Source: Sabethes cyaneus (taxonomy: Eukaryota; Arthropoda; Insecta; Diptera; Culicidae). From it: DNA of 64,000 nt. The notes beneath the pieces were generated by a model. The model saw only the letters and a program-made list of their open reading frames with translations, made no database searches and was not told the DNA's origin. The stretch covers positions 41,467,744 to 41,531,743 of the forward strand of contig NC_071354.1 in the NCBI RefSeq assembly GCF_943734655.1. The letters are read 5' to 3'. Shown here one piece after another: positions 61,340 through 64,000 of the stretch. Each line of letters starts with the position of its first letter. Position 1 is the first letter of the stretch. A program made the translations under genes and the position numbers.

Positions 61340-64000
61340 AACTGTTCTTTATGCCCTATATTTAGCGTCCGCGTAAACATGAAGGACATTGAAATAACTG
61401 ATAAATAACTGATGAAATGAACATAAAGCAATCTCTGTGCAAGTTTTTGTTTTTAATTGTATTTCATGTACAATCGATTCGGGATACAATTGAATTTGTA
61501 AATGTGTATGGTTGGTAAAGTTAGTATTAGTACTCTGGATAGGTTTGTAGTAAACTTAAAGACAGGTTTAAGGCCAAAAACTTGTAATACTTGTATGTAT
61601 ATTTATAAATCTAGCGTTCAAACATGTGCTTGAAACGAATGTTTACCCCGCATTAATACGCTTACACTTCCCTTCCGGAAACTGTGATACGTTTTCCCTC
61701 GGGAAACAACCGAGCTTTGACCGCTCTTGATAGAGGTTAGAGAAGTTTAAAACAGAAGGATTTTGTCCTCCGGGCCGAACCATATTTTCCGAGCAGAAGA
61801 AATCATCCCCACTTAGGCCGAAAGAACAGATGAACGTGGCAAAAGAACTTTTCGGCCTGCTTCCAAGTAGCGGATGAAATGGAATTCACTTGTTAGCATA
61901 ATTTTTGGGGCCGTCTCCTGCCGATCTGCCGCACGGCTTTACTTCGTCGTTTCTTAGTGTTATACTTTTGCCAAACGACACCCGCTCCCGCTGGGAATGG
62001 AAAACAAAACTTTTCCTCCGGCAGCTTGTTCATACTCTGCTCCTCTGCGAAAAAAGGCTGCTGGGGGTCCCGGTCATTACGATTTTTCCCTTCACCCTTT
62101 ATTCTGCTGAAGTGGTACTTTCTTTCCTTATTGGACGACTGTTCCCCGTCCCCCCGTTCAAAGAGGACAGTCCTTTTAATTGAATTTTCATATATTTTCA
62201 CCAAACGGGAGTCAATTTTTTCTTTGTCGAGTTTTTTCTGCTACTTTTTGCGTATAAAAGAATAACATTGGAGGGACAGTCACTTTACTCATTAGGTGAT
62301 GACAAAATTAATTATGTAAATAAAAGAGTTCCAATAAATAATAAAGTGGAAATGACAGGCAAAGCCTGACCCATCATCGTTGCAAATTATCGACAGCTTT
62401 AATGAGGAGTGCGATTGTATATAATTATTGTGGGCAACATCAAACGATACAGTTCATATTATCATTAATCTATTGATGGCAGTTTTTTAATTTAACGACC
62501 TAGTTTTTTTTTAATTTAAATTAGTTTATTAGACGGTTACTAGTCTGGTTTTTTATACTGCACGCTAAAATCAGCTTGCCTTCAAGCCAACAATTGCGCT
62601 GCAATGCGTATGATCAAACATCTAGTTCCGTCCCGTTCCAGCAATCGGATCGTATCGCCCGGCGAGAGATTACCATCTCCGACTTGAGAACGGTTTTAAA
62701 TTGTCATCAACTTTTCAGGTGCTGCCGACTGTAAGCACACACAGAGACAGAGGAGAATAACCCTCACACGAATCGCAAACATTCCGGCAAAAAAGGGGAA
62801 TGATCCGGTCTGATTAGCATAATGTTTACATAAAACTGCACCACCCTCCGGGTGGGACTTCTTCTTGTTCTTCTTCGGAAAATCTGTTGCTTTCACTCGA
62901 TACACTACTGTGCTCATGTGTCCCTTCTGTTTCCATTTCGACGGGATAAATAGACTTTTCAGTTTCTGTTTACTTGTTTATACCAATGTAGCATCTTATC
63001 TAAGCAAATATGTCAGTTCTAGGGGCTTAACGGTATTCACTTTTTTGCCCGACATTCTTCCTTTTGTATCAGGAGTAAGATTTTGGCAATTCTCAAAGCA
63101 AAACACATTGAAATCGTTGTTCCAGGACTAAAGCCCATTAGCAATTTGCGTTCAAGGGTCGAGTGATGTTTGTTTTCGTTTGATCTTCAGTTCGACTGCA
63201 TGATTATTTGATGGATTTAAGCGAATAAATTGCCTATCAAAGGTGCGTTTGGGTAGCATTTGTTTCAATATAGGGAATATAATGTAAAAATTGCCATTTT
63301 AATGTGTGCTTAAATTTGTATTAAGAATCCACTCATTGAAAACATTGTCCAATTGCTATGTTATTAAAAGTTCCATTGAAATAGCATCTGACATCATCAA
63401 AAGCAACAGTATAATACAGTTATTCATTGGCAACCAATATCCACTTCATTGTGTGCAATAAAGCGATAAATGCTACACACTTTATTTGACCCATTCACAT
63501 CAAGTGCAGCAAGTGGTTAATGAGCTGCAAATGCGAAATTGCTGCCTTATTTGGTATTAATACTACTCCATTAATGAGTTTAATTTTTAATTGCTGCTGC
63601 AGGTGAAATGTCTATTGTTTCGATAAATATTTTATTCTGAAAAATGAAATACATTATGCACCGATGTGACATTAAATTACCATCACCCGAATGCCCCCGA
63701 TCGCAGCAATTAGCATCTGTTCTACACGGTAGACTGAGCTTATTACCAAGAGTCATGAACCTGACAGGATTGCAATAAAGCTGAATATTAACTTCCTTTC
63801 CAATCGACAAGTTCGACTGTTTGACAGCTTTGTGGCCCTGGTGGCGAGGACCGGCAAACAACCGCCTCCAAGGAACTATGATAGCACTTACCTAGTTTGA
63901 TAGACAGAACCCACTCCGAAAGGCGGCCTTGCATGACGCCGACAGAATGAAGAACTGCTTATTACCACGAAATGCTTCCGAAGTTCAACTCGCTTCGCCC
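61340..64000. other. Apparently single-copy sequence; no gene recognised
   Basis: No transposon ends were found. Opposed frames of 92-103 codons at 61893-62265 and an 88-codon frame at 62865-63131 have no domain that I recognise. TTAAT/ATTAA-rich words recur at about 63500-63600. Probably host intergenic or intronic. Confidence 0.4.

Overview
This window looks like a stretch of a repeat-rich insect genome. A dipteran, most likely a mosquito, is the best guess. That rests on the repeat types (RTE-type retrotransposons with a tetranucleotide tail, a tRNA-derived SINE resembling mosquito SINEs, MITEs with CCCAAGTAACAATT-like ends, Tc1/mariner-superfamily transposase fossils) and not on any host gene. 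I recognise no host protein-coding gene, rRNA or functional tRNA. The host sequence between the repeats is probably intergenic or intronic.

The only long, credible coding region is a 994-codon intact ORF at 29338-32322 (minus). It encodes an AP endonuclease plus reverse transcriptase of the RTE type, inside a complete element (29308-32611) with a TAAG-type 3' tail and a 14-bp target-site duplication (TSD). A second, internally deleted copy of the same family lies at 6515-7785 with its own 13-bp TSD. Older RT fragments are scattered at about 2.6, 14.9, 23.3-25.0, 47.5, 54.8-56.6, 56.7-59.3, 59.5-60.6 and 60.7-61.3 kb.

DNA transposons recognisable from ends and TSDs include a 3.1-kb hAT-type element (15491-18583, TSD TACCAAAT, GCC-rich ends) with another repeat nested in it; three TTAA-flanked elements (23938-24665, 36847-38810, 45635-46084); a Tc1-like element (56981-57960, TA-flanked, fossil transposase with a possible intron); and several foldback or MITE-like inverted repeats. 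Two further fragments of Tc1/mariner-superfamily transposase lie at about 13.6-14.2 and 35.6-35.8 kb.

Simple and satellite DNA is prominent: a 2.1-kb perfect tetranucleotide (CAGA)n tract (52455-54572), a 600-bp (CCCTAG)n array (44957-45556), a (TA)n tract that interrupts a fossil RT (60041-60170), and a degenerate TTCAGG-type minisatellite in three blocks between 28.0 and 35.2 kb. The blocks are split by a SINE-like sequence, the intact RTE element and a terminal-inverted-repeat (TIR) element.

Layout: 1-10 kb mixed host and small repeats; 10-13 kb apparently single-copy; 13.6-25 kb dense nested transposons; 25-28 kb apparently single-copy; 28-35 kb minisatellite plus retrotransposon; 35-39 kb transposase fossil and foldback element; 39-42 kb apparently single-copy; 42-47.6 kb inverted repeats, satellites and MITEs; 47.6-50 kb apparently single-copy; 50-61 kb a modular repeat with its giant microsatellite, then a three-layer nest (Tc1-like within RTE-like within Jockey-like); 61.4-64 kb apparently single-copy.
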